This document shows, piece by piece, positions 33,007 through 41,733 of a stretch of 64,000 nucleotides of DNA. Source of the DNA: an uncultured Campylobacter sp. (GTDB lineage Bacteria; Campylobacterota; Campylobacteria; Campylobacterales; Campylobacteraceae); contig NZ_CAURPW010000009.1 of the NCBI RefSeq assembly GCF_963526985.1, positions 42,910 to 106,909 of the forward strand. Reading direction: 5' to 3'. The first letter of the stretch is position 1. Every line of letters starts with the position of its first letter. The notes under the pieces are model-generated. The model was not told the DNA's origin. It did no database searches and saw only the letters and a list, made by a program, of their open reading frames with translations. Position numbers and translations under genes: made by a program.

Positions 33007-34347
33007 ATGCTAACTAATCCCGTCGTAATCAGCATCATCGTGATGACCGCGCTTTGTTTGCTAAGGTTTAACATCCTGCTTTCCATCCTCGTCTCCGCTC
33101 TAGTCGCGGGACTCATCTATCACGGCGGATTTGGGGGCGTAGGGGCCTTTTTGGGCGCGCTAAAGGCGACTACTTCGACGCTGATAACGGGTATGAGCGG
33201 CAACCTAGAAACCTCGCTCAGCTACATCCTGCTAGGCGCGCTTGCAGCCGCGATAGCCGACACGAACCTAACCGCGATCCTCATAAATGCCGTTAGCAAG
33301 GCTCTAGCAAAAACCAGCACTTATTTCGCGCTTATCATAGCCGCGATCGCGTGCTTGTCGCAAAATTTGATTCCCGTACATATCGCTTTCATCCCGATTC
33401 TCATTCCGCCGCTTTTGCCGCTGATGAACCGCCTAGGTATCGACCGCCGAGCCGTGGCGTGCGCTCTTACTTTCGGACTAAAGGCGCCGTATGTGAGCCT
33501 TAGCGTCGGTTTTGGCCTTATCTTTCACGGTATCATCCAAAAAGAGCTAGCAAACAACGGCGTAACGGTGCAGATGAGCCAGATCTCGGACGTGATGTGG
33601 ATAGGCGGAGCCTCGATGCTAGTCGGACTCTTTTTGGCGATTTTCGTCTTTTACCGCAAAAGACGCGACTACGCGCATACTAAATTTGAAACGAGCGAAG
33701 AGAGGGAGGCGCAGATAGCTGCAAGCCTAGAAATGACTAAAAAAGAGTGGGCGGTGCTAGGCGGCGCGGTAGTAGCCTTTGGGGTGCAAATTTATACCGA
33801 AAGTATGCCTCTTGGCGCTCTTCTTGGGCTTTTAGTCATGATAGTTTTGGGCGGTATCGAGTACCGTAAGATCGATAAAATCATGGACAGCGGCCTAGCG
33901 ATGATGGGCTTTATCGCATTTATCATGCTAGTTGCCGCAGGCTTTGGCTCGGTTTTGCGCGAGAGCGGCGGCATCGAGCAGCTAGTGGGTTTTGCTAGCG
34001 AGGTGGTGGGCGGCAAAATAGGCGGCGCGATACTGATGCTAGCTATCGGTTTGCTAGTTACCATGGGCATCGGCACGAGCTTTGGTACGATACCGATCAT
34101 TGCGGCGATCTACGTGCCGTTTTCGCTGTCGCTGGGATTTTCTCCGGCGGCTATTATCTTGCTAGTTGGTATCGCGGCGGCTCTGGGCGATGCGGGCAGT
34201 CCCGCTAGCGATAGCACGCTAGGGCCAACAAGCGGCCTAAACGCCGACGGCCAGCACAATCACATCTACGATACGTGCGTGCCGACTTTCATCTTCTTTA
34301 ATATACCGCTGCTAATCGGCGGCGTAATCGGTGCGATGATTTTGTAA
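33007..34347 (+). CDS. Na+/H+ antiporter-family membrane transporter
   Basis: The product is 446 residues with about eleven membrane helices and a cytoplasmic charged loop near 215-245 (YRKRRDYAHTKFETSEEREA). The pattern fits the Na+/H+ antiporter family related to NhaC and YuiF. Supporting segments are LLGALAAAIADTNLTAILIN, LSQNLIPVHIAFIPILIPP and GTSFGTIPIIAAIYVPFS, with ALGDAGSPASDSTLGPTSG and DTCVPTFIFFN near the end, typical of carboxylate/amino-acid-type antiporters. It may exchange sodium or an organic solute for protons. The ion is not certain. It is a single gene. Confidence 0.82.
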   Translation: MLTNPVVISIIVMTALCLLRFNILLSILVSALVAGLIYHGGFGGVGAFLGALKATTSTLITGMSGNLETSLSYILLGALAAAIADTNLTAILINAVSKALAKTSTYFALIIAAIACLSQNLIPVHIAFIPILIPPLLPLMNRLGIDRRAVACALTFGLKAPYVSLSVGFGLIFHGIIQKELANNGVTVQMSQISDVMWIGGASMLVGLFLAIFVFYRKRRDYAHTKFETSEEREAQIAASLEMTKKEWAVLGGAVVAFGVQIYTESMPLGALLGLLVMIVLGGIEYRKIDKIMDSGLAMMGFIAFIMLVAAGFGSVLRESGGIEQLVGFASEVVGGKIGGAILMLAIGLLVTMGIGTSFGTIPIIAAIYVPFSLSLGFSPAAIILLVGIAAALGDAGSPASDSTLGPTSGLNADGQHNHIYDTCVPTFIFFNIPLLIGGVIGAMIL

Positions 34348-34630
34348 ATTTTACAGCTTGTCTTTTTTCTTTATACTTCGTTAGAAATTTCGCCGAAGCT
34401 CGGTTACATACTACTTGTATGCGCCCTCGCTCGGCTCATTTCCGCCTCGTCTAAAGAAAAAATACTTTGCCTTATCATTTTATGTTCAAATTTGAAGTAA
34501 ATTTGCAAATTTGACTTATGCACTCTTTTTCGTCGCTACTTTCGCAATCATCAAACCGAAATCAAATCTAAAATTTGGAACGTCTTTTGCTTTGGCTAGC
34601 TTAAATTTCACTTTTTACAAAGGATAAACT
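34348..34630 (+). other. Intergenic stretch before the hook gene
   Basis: These 283 bases have no gene. They end with ACAAAGGATAAACT, the ribosome binding site of the hook protein gene. I did not find a clear sigma-54 or sigma-28 promoter motif that I would defend. Confidence 0.4.
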
Positions 34631-36901
34631 ATGATGAGATCGCTATGGGCAGGCGTTACCGGACTGCAAGCTCACCAGATCGCTATGGACGTCGAGGGCA
34701 ACAACATTGCCAACGTAAACACCGTCGGCTATAAGTACAACCGCGCAAATTTCGACGACCTTATCTATCAAACTTCGCGTATCGCTACCGCACCGCAAAA
34801 TCAGCACGGCGGCGTAAATAACATGGAAGTGGGTCTAGGCACTCAGATAAACTCTACGACGAGAATTTTTAAGCAAGGCTCACTGCAAACCACCGACAAG
34901 CAAACCGATATCGCGCTTCAAGGCGACGGATTTTTTATGGTTAGCCCGGACGGCGGCAAGACTACGTACTATACTAGAAACGGCGATTTTTCAAGGGATA
35001 GCGAGGGTAACTTCGTCGATAACGGCGGAAATATCGTGCAGGGCTGGATGAGGGACGAGGTTACGGGCGAGATAGATCCGACCAGACCTCTTAGCGATAT
35101 AAAGATACCCACCGGCCTAACCGTACCTGCGCGCGCCACGACGAATATCGCTCTAAAGGGAAACTTAGACAGCGGTAACGACGTAGGAAATAAAAAGATA
35201 CCTATCTATAAGCTAGATCAGCATCATAACGGCGTAGATTTAGATAACGACGGGACTATAGCCGGTAACGAGGTACATGATGAAAATAACGTTGGTGCGA
35301 ATAGATTTTACGTAAATAGGAACGGTGAACAAAGGATGACGGAACGCGGAGCCGATTTGGGAGTATTGTTTAATAGTAACGGCGATGCATATAACCTAAG
35401 AGAAGCTCAAGGAACTGGCGGACAAGGCATATGGGCTAGCTATGCAGACGCCAAAACTGATGAATTAACCGTAGCTGGCATAAGACCTGACGGTACTTTC
35501 GCTGCTCCTGGTAAAAAACTCAATATAACGCTAAATGGGAAAAATATAACTGGTGAAAATATATTAACTATCGGCCAATTAGCAGGTATAATAAACGGTA
35601 AGTATAGTGAAACCGGCGTAGAGGCTAGCGTAGTAAACGGCAATAAACTAGTGCTAACCAATAGAAACAATCTTGGCACTACGGCAAATATGAAAAATAT
35701 AAAAATGACCGTAAACACGGGTGGAGTTCCTGCAGATGACACAGGATTAACCGATATAAAAATTATAACTGCATATCAATACGTATATAATAAAACACAC
35801 GTATCTACTACGCATGCTTACGACGATGCGCACGAAAGAGAAGTAACCACTACCGAGGATTTACGTGAAGCTATGCAAAAAGATGCAAGAGAATATACCA
35901 ACTATGATCATGTGCAAAATCCAGCGGTAACTGGAACCAACCCGTTACCGGCAGCAAATCAAAACAATGGCGCACAAGTTATCGTAAACGAACACGGTCA
36001 ATATCAATTTAAAAATCCTAGCGTTGCAGGCGCCAAGGATATGAATATCTCCGTAACCGGTTTAACAAATGCTACTAAAAACGTAACCGAAAACGTCAAA
36101 TTTACCGCGTCTATGGCGCCTATTTCAGGATCTTTAAGTGTAGGCGGAGCAACTAGGGTAACCGATAGCCTAAATATGGCGGCTCACAGCTCTAGCACCG
36201 ATATCTACGACAGCCTAGGCACGAAACATAACGTCAAGATGGACTTCGTAAAACGCGGTTATACAGAAAACGGCGGAACGGAGTGGACGATGGTAATCCA
36301 GGTAGCCGAACCAAATCAAATAAGCACTACAGAGCCTAAAAACGTGATAACCGGTTACGTGAGATTTAACCCGGACGGCTCGCTCGCGACGTATAGCCCT
36401 GCTAGCATTACCTTCGGCGCGCAAAACGGCTCGTCTATCGGTCAGCATATCGAGCTAAAATTCGGTACTACGCAGACCACCGACGGACTAACCAGCACCG
36501 ATAACAACTCAAGCACCTCCGACATCAGCCAAGACGGATATGCTAGCGGCGAACTACACGGACTAAGGATAGACGGAGCAGGCACTCTCATAGGCTCTTT
36601 TACCAACGGCAGAAGCCTGGGGCTAGCGCAAGTGGGCGTGGCTAAATTTGCAAATAACCAAGGCTTGGCCGGCGAGGGCGGAAATTTATTTTCTCGTACG
36701 GCAAACTCGGGCGACCCAATCATCGGCGCGGCTCAAACTGCCGGACGCGGTAAAATTTCGGCCTCTAGCCTTGAGATGAGTAACGTCGATCTATCTCGCT
36801 CGCTAACTCAGCTCATCGTCGTACAGCGCGGCTTCCAAGCCAACTCAAAGACGATAACCACGAGCGACGAGATGCTAAATACGCTGCTTCAGTTAAAATA
36901 A
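34631..36901 (+). CDS. flgE: Flagellar hook protein, large FlgE-type
   Basis: The product is 756 residues. The N-terminus MMRSLWAGVTGLQAHQIAMD, VEGNNIANVNTVGYKYNRAN and the C-terminus SNVDLSRSLTQLIVVQRGFQ with TSDEMLNTLLQLK are the D0 helices of hook proteins that polymerise under the cap. IALQGDGFFMVSPDGG marks the D1 domain. At 756 residues it is far longer than the ~400 of enteric FlgE and resembles the long Campylobacter hook protein (FlgE/FlgE2). The middle part, about 35190-36150, is more AT-rich than the flanks and has no conserved motif, as expected for the surface-exposed variable domains. ATG codons at 34631 and 34634 are both possible. A terminator follows. Confidence 0.9.
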   Translation: MMRSLWAGVTGLQAHQIAMDVEGNNIANVNTVGYKYNRANFDDLIYQTSRIATAPQNQHGGVNNMEVGLGTQINSTTRIFKQGSLQTTDKQTDIALQGDGFFMVSPDGGKTTYYTRNGDFSRDSEGNFVDNGGNIVQGWMRDEVTGEIDPTRPLSDIKIPTGLTVPARATTNIALKGNLDSGNDVGNKKIPIYKLDQHHNGVDLDNDGTIAGNEVHDENNVGANRFYVNRNGEQRMTERGADLGVLFNSNGDAYNLREAQGTGGQGIWASYADAKTDELTVAGIRPDGTFAAPGKKLNITLNGKNITGENILTIGQLAGIINGKYSETGVEASVVNGNKLVLTNRNNLGTTANMKNIKMTVNTGGVPADDTGLTDIKIITAYQYVYNKTHVSTTHAYDDAHEREVTTTEDLREAMQKDAREYTNYDHVQNPAVTGTNPLPAANQNNGAQVIVNEHGQYQFKNPSVAGAKDMNISVTGLTNATKNVTENVKFTASMAPISGSLSVGGATRVTDSLNMAAHSSSTDIYDSLGTKHNVKMDFVKRGYTENGGTEWTMVIQVAEPNQISTTEPKNVITGYVRFNPDGSLATYSPASITFGAQNGSSIGQHIELKFGTTQTTDGLTSTDNNSSTSDISQDGYASGELHGLRIDGAGTLIGSFTNGRSLGLAQVGVAKFANNQGLAGEGGNLFSRTANSGDPIIGAAQTAGRGKISASSLEMSNVDLSRSLTQLIVVQRGFQANSKTITTSDEMLNTLLQLK

Positions 36902-36911
36902 ATTTAATTCT

Positions 36912-36933
36912 TAGGGCGGGTAAAACCGCCCTA
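36912..36933 (+). terminator. Terminator after the hook gene
   Basis: TAGGGCGG-GTAAAA-CCGCCCTA forms a perfect 8-bp stem starting 11 nt after the stop codon. The following GCTTTATAAAA is only weakly T-rich. Confidence 0.65.
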
Positions 36934-36949
36934 GCTTTATAAAATATGC

Positions 36950-36955
36950 TATACT
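36950..36955 (+). promoter_or_regulatory. -10 box for the Fic/Doc module
   Basis: TATACT in ATGCTATACTCGC lies 24 nt upstream of the 36-codon gene and downstream of the hook gene terminator. Confidence 0.45.
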
Positions 36956-36978
36956 CGCTTAAAAATTTAGGATAAAAT

Positions 36979-37089
36979 ATGCAAAAAAAAGAAGAAGAAA
37001 TCAAAAAAGAGATAAAAGAAAAATTAAGAAAAGTCGTCTTAAATAATCCTAAAATAAAAGCAATTTACGAGCGGCTAAAAGATAAATGA
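36979..37089 (+). CDS. 36-residue upstream partner of the Fic/Doc protein, possible antitoxin
   Basis: The product is 36 residues, highly charged and predicted helical (MQKKEEEIKKEIKEKLRKVV, then LNNPKIKAIYERLKDK). It has a GGATAAA site and overlaps the Fic/Doc start by 4 nt (ATGA). The layout of a tiny gene overlapping a Doc-like toxin gene is that of a type II toxin-antitoxin pair, but this peptide is smaller than Phd (73 residues) and has no recognisable DNA-binding part. It could be a minimal antitoxin that only neutralises, or a leader. Function is inferred from position. Confidence 0.55.
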   Translation: MQKKEEEIKKEIKEKLRKVVLNNPKIKAIYERLKDK

Positions 37090-37463
37090 TCTACCCCGAT
37101 ATAAAAGACGCGGTAGAAATACATAACGACGTCATCGAAAATATAGGCGGCAAAAGCGGCTATAACGAAGTTAGTATCGGTTATCTGGCTTCTGCTTTAG
37201 AGCACGTTAGAAATGATGAATTTTATCCGGATTTTTTAGATAAAATAACCCATATCGTATTTTCGTGCGTCAAATTTCATCCTTTTTTAGACGGTAACAA
37301 ACAAACCGCCATACAGCTTGGGATATATTTTTTAGAATTAAACGGAATGGACGGATACTTCGTACATTTTGCGAGCATTATGGAAGACGCGGTAGTAGAT
37401 CTGGCGGATAGCAAAATCTCTAAAGATGAACTAAAAAATATTATCTCAAATATCATCTACTAA
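37086..37463 (+). CDS. Fic/Doc-family protein
   Basis: The product is 125 residues, close to Doc (126). The core motif is KFHPFLDGNKQTAIQLG near 61-77. Canonical motifs are HPFxxGNGRxxR (Fic) and HxFxDANKRTA (Doc). Here the GNK matches but the next residue is Gln in place of the phosphate-binding Arg, so catalytic activity may be altered. YNEVSIGYLASALEHV at the start fits the helix preceding the core. Doc phosphorylates elongation factor Tu and most other Fic proteins AMPylate targets. Which applies here is unknown. It overlaps the 36-codon gene and is separated from thyX by 60 nt. Confidence 0.78.
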   Translation: MIYPDIKDAVEIHNDVIENIGGKSGYNEVSIGYLASALEHVRNDEFYPDFLDKITHIVFSCVKFHPFLDGNKQTAIQLGIYFLELNGMDGYFVHFASIMEDAVVDLADSKISKDELKNIISNIIY

Positions 37464-37523
37464 AATCAAATTTTTATCGATTTTTAGCTAAATTTATAGC
37501 TAAATTTAACCAAAAGAGACAAA

Positions 37524-38141
37524 ATGCAAGTAACGCTTTTAAACTACACCCCGCTAAACATCTGCTCGCACGCGATCCGAACGTGCTGGCAAAGTTTCGA
37601 AAAAGGCGACAACGGCGGCGAAAAAGACGTCGAGCTCATCGAGCGCGTCGGCAATAAATTTAAACACGCCAGCACGCTAGAGCACCTCTACTATAACTTC
37701 TATATCCAAGGCATTTCGCGCGCCTTGCTGCAAGAGCTAGCCCGTCACCGCGTAGCAAGCCTTAGCGTCAAATCAACGCGATACACGCTAAAAGAGCTAA
37801 AAAAAGAGCTCAAATTTGAGCTTGGCGACTTTGAGCGGGCGGCGAGATTTATAGTATTAACTGGCGATGAAACTGTCGATAACGCAAGCGTCAAAGCGCT
37901 AGAAAACCTGCGCGAAATCCTCGCAAACACCACAAAAAGCCTCGACATCGTCAAGTACTGCCTACCCGAGTGCTACAAAACCGAGCTCACGTGGAGTGTA
38001 AACGCGCGCAGTTTGCAAAATTTCCTCTCGCTTCGCAGCTCAAAATCGGCGCTTTGGGAGATCCGCGGGCTAGCACTTAAAATTTACGATGCCTTACCGA
38101 ACGAGCATAAATTTATATTTGAAAGCTGCGTAAATCAATAA
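37524..38141 (+). CDS. thyX: Flavin-dependent thymidylate synthase
   Basis: The product is 205 residues with the ThyX signature RHRVASLSVKSTRYT at 74-88 and the HASTLEHLYYNFYI segment at 48-61. The C-terminal ARSLQNFLSLRSSKSALWEI region binds flavin and dUMP. It makes dTMP from dUMP using methylenetetrahydrofolate and NAD(P)H through FAD, and replaces ThyA in Campylobacter. The start has AAAAGAGACAAA upstream. It is a single gene. Confidence 0.95.
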   Translation: MQVTLLNYTPLNICSHAIRTCWQSFEKGDNGGEKDVELIERVGNKFKHASTLEHLYYNFYIQGISRALLQELARHRVASLSVKSTRYTLKELKKELKFELGDFERAARFIVLTGDETVDNASVKALENLREILANTTKSLDIVKYCLPECYKTELTWSVNARSLQNFLSLRSSKSALWEIRGLALKIYDALPNEHKFIFESCVNQ

Positions 38142-38848
38142 ACGCAGCCTAAATAAACGGCTCAAAAATATCGCGCCCTCTAGCAGCCGGCAGCGGTTTT
38201 GCGGAGCGTACGAGCAAATAGGGGTTAACGCGCGCGGATTTAGGGAAAACGTTTGATAATTTTAAAAAACCTCGCTCAAACACTACAGTCATAGACAAAG
38301 AAAAACCAAAATTTAAAATCGGCGCGAGCGGAAGCGAAATTTTATTTGTGGCGTAATCGTGGACTATTTATCAAGACTTTGTGATGCGCGCAGGTGGTTA
38401 CTATAAAAGCTCCGTTTTAAACAAATCTAGATTTTTTACCTCATTTTGCCGCGGCGATAGAGGCGCTTAAATTTCAAATTAAATCGCTGCAAATTTAACG
38501 TAAAAGCAATTTAAATTTCTAAATCATAAGAGTGCAATGGCAAAGCTCTACTCGCGCGCAATCAAACCAAACGCTTTAAGGGCGTATGAAGGGTTTTTAA
38601 ATTTATCCCTAAACAGCAAAAATCTAATCAGGCCTTAAATTTATTTTGTGCTAAGTTTTTGCTATTTGAAGCTGCTTGCCCTAAAGTTACGATTTGCCAG
38701 CGGTTTTTGCTTGGATAAGTTTGGATTTAAAGGCGCGGTTTTAGGCTGATTATGAGGAAAAATTGCTAATCGCCAAATTTGGCGACAAAAATTATAGAGC
38801 CGAAAAATTCGTCGGAAGAAAAAGCGAAAACCATATAAATTTAAAAAT
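38142..38848. other. Intergenic stretch of about 700 bp, no gene seen
   Basis: There is no frame with a start, ribosome binding site and coding character. It lies between convergent genes (thyX and the MliC-type lipoprotein). It may be decayed coding sequence, but I could not match it to anything in the window. Confidence 0.45.
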
Positions 38849-38865
38849 CCGCCGAAAATCGGCGG
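38849..38865 (-). terminator. Terminator of the MliC-type lipoprotein gene
   Basis: CCGCCGA-TTT-TCGGCGG on the reverse strand is a perfect 7-bp stem 6 nt after the stop codon, followed by ATTTTTAAATTT. Confidence 0.8.
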
Positions 38866-38870
38866 AAAAA

Positions 38871-39233
38871 TTATTCGTCGTATTTTAAGAAAATATCCTC
38901 GCCGCCTTTTTCAAGGTTTAGGATGCCTTCGCCGCGTTTAAAAGTAATCTCGGCGCCGTCGTCGTTTGCTAGTCTCGTGCCGCTTGCTGTGACTGCGTTT
39001 TTAAGGTTGATTTTGTGACCTTTGCTGTCTTCCAGCACGGCGGTACTAAATTCGTCCGTCGAGCTTAGTTTGACGACGTATTTCGGGTCGTTTACGCCGG
39101 TAAATTTAATCACTTCGGCTTGCGATTTGGTGATTTGCGCTTTGTTCGAGCTTTCGCTTTTGTTCGCCTGGCAACCGCTAAGCATAGCAACTGCGGCAAA
39201 AGCCGCCAAAGATGAAACTAAAATTTTCTTCAT
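38871..39233 (-). CDS. Lipoprotein with MliC-type lysozyme-inhibitor domain
   Basis: The product is 120 residues from the ATG at 39233, MKKILVSSLAAFAAVAMLSG followed by the lipidated Cys (lipobox LSGC). The upstream in-frame extension to 39320 would bury the signal. The C-terminal domain (FTGVNDPKYVVKLSSTDEF, NAVTASGTRLANDDGAEITF and KRGEGILNLEKGG) follows the MliC pattern, in which an S/T-A-S-G-x-R loop inserts into the active site of c-type lysozyme. It is probably a membrane lipoprotein that protects against host lysozyme. The usual tryptophan after the loop is replaced. A terminator follows. Confidence 0.75.
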   Translation of the reverse strand: MKKILVSSLAAFAAVAMLSGCQANKSESSNKAQITKSQAEVIKFTGVNDPKYVVKLSSTDEFSTAVLEDSKGHKINLKNAVTASGTRLANDDGAEITFKRGEGILNLEKGGEDIFLKYDE

Positions 39234-39418
39234 TTTTGTCCTTTTTTTGAAATGAGACTGAAATCTTACTTTAAAATAATTTATATAAAGTAAATTTAAC
39301 CAAGCGGAGTCCTCGCTCAAGGTTAAATTTACTCGCGGGCTTACGCTTACTTTGGAAAAATAAGCCGCCGCGCGCCGTTGCCAATGCTCTTAAAAAGCCT
39401 GCAAAAATAGCGAAAAAA

Positions 39419-40069
39419 CTAGTTGCAGCCGCAACCGCAGCAAGATTTAGCGCCGCCGTGAAGCTCGGAAACGTAAAATTTAACCGAATTTAGCCCCTCT
39501 TTTAGCGCCCATTCGTAAGCGCTCGAGACGAAATCCCAGTTGATATTTTCAAACAGCTTCTCTAAATACGCCGGGCGCGCGTTTCTGTGATCGACGTAGT
39601 ATGCGTGCTCCCAAACGTCCGCGACTAGAAGCGGTACTAGGCCGTCAGTTACTGGGGTTTGCGCGTTGCTTGTTTGCACGATTTGCAGTTTGTCCTCTTT
39701 TGGATTATAAACTAGCCACGCCCAGCCGGAGCCAAAAAGCGTAGTCGCAGCCTTTAAAAACTCCTCTTTAAAATTTGGAATATCTTTTTCTAGGCGCGCC
39801 TTTAGCTCGTCGCTCATTTGGCTTTTTTTGGCGATGCAATCCCAGTAAAAGTCATGGTTATAGACCTGAGCCGCGTTGTTAAACACGCCGCCCGAGCTTT
39901 TTGTAAGGATATCAAAGAGGCTAGCGCCCTCAAACTCTGTACCTTTTATCAAATTATTTAGGTTATTGACGTAGGTTTGGTGGTGCTTGCCGTGGTGATA
40001 GTTACAGGTTTCTTCGCTTACGACGGCGTTTGCTTTCGGATCGAAAGGTAGTTTTCTAAGTTCAAACAT
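39419..40069 (-). CDS. sodB: Iron superoxide dismutase
   Basis: The product is 216 residues. Metal ligands lie in YHHGKHHQTYVNNLN (H25), VYNHDFYWDC and LLVADVWEHAYYVDH (Asp and His). GSGWAWLVYNPKE and the QTSNAQTPV segment fit the Fe/Mn SOD C-terminal domain with Fe-type residues. It converts superoxide to peroxide and oxygen. An oddity is the C-terminal tail GGAKSCCGCGCN, with four cysteines in the last eight residues, which is not part of the SOD fold. A TATAAT box lies 32 nt upstream. Confidence 0.95.
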   Translation of the reverse strand: MFELRKLPFDPKANAVVSEETCNYHHGKHHQTYVNNLNNLIKGTEFEGASLFDILTKSSGGVFNNAAQVYNHDFYWDCIAKKSQMSDELKARLEKDIPNFKEEFLKAATTLFGSGWAWLVYNPKEDKLQIVQTSNAQTPVTDGLVPLLVADVWEHAYYVDHRNARPAYLEKLFENINWDFVSSAYEWALKEGLNSVKFYVSELHGGAKSCCGCGCN

Positions 40070-40100
40070 AATTTTTCCTTTGTAATAAAATTTATCCGTA

Positions 40101-40106
40101 ATTATA
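40101..40106 (-). promoter_or_regulatory. -10 box for sodB
   Basis: Reverse strand TCGCTATAATTACG, 32 nt upstream of the ATG, which has an AAAGGAAAAATT site. Confidence 0.5.
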
Positions 40107-40678
40107 GCGACAAAAGAGTAACTATTTTACTAACGCTTTAATAAGCTTTTATCAATAACCGCAGATTTTGCGATAAATTCAGATGTTCTATCTTTAATGA
40201 TAAATTTAGCGACACGCTCGCTAGTTTTGCAAATTTTAGCCTATATCGCGATTACTAGCTTTTAATCGCTAGCTCGTTCATAGAGCCTTAAGATACGCCG
40301 CCGCGATTTTATTAGCTCAAATAATCTTATGGCGCGCAAATTTGACCCAATGATAAAACCGCGTCGCTTAAATCCTAATCTCAAGCGAGCTTTAAGCTCT
40401 ATAACGAAGCGTCAAAGAGGGCGTAAAAGCGGCAATTTTAAAAAAGCGGTCCGTTAAATTTAACCAAAGCTTAGCATGATAAATTTTAACTTAAAAGCAA
40501 GCAAAATATAAGATGATGTGTATTTTAGTAACATTTGATTAAGTAATGGCTAGCAAAATACAAAGCGAAATAACGATATTATCTATACAGATTTATTTAT
40601 ATGTTACCTTTTTACACATAAAATGGATAAAATTTACGAGATAAAAGGAAAATTACTAAATTCGCTAGTTTTATATTT

Positions 40679-40684
40679 TATAAT
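40679..40684 (+). promoter_or_regulatory. -10 box for the TRAP transporter operon
   Basis: TATTTTATAATCG lies 44 nt upstream of the dctP-type start codon, which is preceded by AAAAAGGACATCAC. Confidence 0.5.
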
Positions 40685-40728
40685 CGTTTCAAGCTAACAC
40701 ATAGCGTATTTCACAAAAAGGACATCAC

Positions 40729-41727
40729 ATGAAATTTAAGTTACTTTCCGCACTGCTTCTTTCTTGCGCGCTGGCCGGAAGCGCGTTTGCCGCAGGTAAA
40801 ACCTACACTATCAAATTCGCCCATGTCGTGGCCGCCTCTACGCCAAAAGGCAAGGCTGCCGATTTTTTTGCCAAACGTGTCGGCGAGCTTAGCGGCGGAG
40901 CGATCAAAGTCGAGGTATATCCTGCCGCGTCGCTGATGGATGACGATAGGGTTTTTGCCGCGCTAAAGCTTGGTAACGTCCAAATGGCCGCGCCTAGTTT
41001 CTCTAAATTTACGCCGATAGTACCGCAGTTTCAGCTATTTGACCTGCCGTTTATCTTTAGAGACAACGCTCACCTTTACGCGGTAGAGGACGGCGAAGTC
41101 GGACAAGCTCTAAAAGATATGATCGCTAAAAAAGGCTTCATCGCGCTTGATTTTTGGGACGCGGGATTCAAGCACTTTAGCTCAAGCAAAAAGCCTATCG
41201 TAGAGCCTGCGGACGCTAAGGGACAAAAATTCCGCATCCAAAGCTCAAAGGTGCTTGAAGAGCAGATTAAAGCTATCGGCGGCAACCCGCAAGTACTGCC
41301 GTTTTCAGAGGTTTATCCGGCCCTTCAACAAGGCGTAGTCGATGCGACGGAAAACCCGCTTTCAAATTTCTATAACTCCAAATTTTACGAGGCGCAAAGC
41401 TCTTTAACGCTATCAGGCCACGGATATTTGGGATATTTAGTCGTTATGAGCGAGAAATTTTGGAAAGGCTTGCCTGATGATATGAAGGCTCACGTAACGC
41501 AAGCTCTAAAAGAGGCTACGGCTTACGAGCGCGAAGAGACGGCTAAAGAAGAAGAGCATATTTTAAGCGAGCTTAAAAAATTTGCCGGCGAAAGTAAAAA
41601 GCTTGAGATAATCGAGCTAAATGCCGATCAAAAGGGCAAATGGGCAGAGGCTATGAAGCCGATTTATCCGAACTTCTACAACGTGATCGGTCAAGACCTG
41701 GTAGAAAAAACGATAAATACGAAGTAG
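40729..41727 (+). CDS. dctP: TRAP transporter substrate-binding protein, DctP type
   Basis: The product is 332 residues with a signal peptide (MKFKLLSALLLSCALAGSAF ending near AAG). The mature part begins TYTIKFAHVVAASTPKG and has GKFRIQSSKVLEEQ-like text (actual GQKFRIQSSKVLEEQIKAIG), in which the arginine contacts the substrate carboxylate, and GVVDATENPLSNFY. DctP proteins bind C4-dicarboxylates or other organic acids in the periplasm. It is followed after 6 nt by the small and large membrane subunits, a complete TRAP system. The exact ligand is not determined. Confidence 0.92.
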   Translation: MKFKLLSALLLSCALAGSAFAAGKTYTIKFAHVVAASTPKGKAADFFAKRVGELSGGAIKVEVYPAASLMDDDRVFAALKLGNVQMAAPSFSKFTPIVPQFQLFDLPFIFRDNAHLYAVEDGEVGQALKDMIAKKGFIALDFWDAGFKHFSSSKKPIVEPADAKGQKFRIQSSKVLEEQIKAIGGNPQVLPFSEVYPALQQGVVDATENPLSNFYNSKFYEAQSSLTLSGHGYLGYLVVMSEKFWKGLPDDMKAHVTQALKEATAYEREETAKEEEHILSELKKFAGESKKLEIIELNADQKGKWAEAMKPIYPNFYNVIGQDLVEKTINTK

Positions 41728-41733
41728 GATTTT

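Larger units (their letters stand above)
40070..40728. other. Intergenic stretch between divergent sodB and dctP
   Basis: These 659 bases hold promoters for both sides: TATAAT on the reverse strand at 40101-40106 for sodB and TATAAT on the forward strand at 40679-40684 for the TRAP operon. No gene is seen in between. AT-rich blocks near 40530-40690 may hold regulator sites, but no specific one is recognised. Confidence 0.5.
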
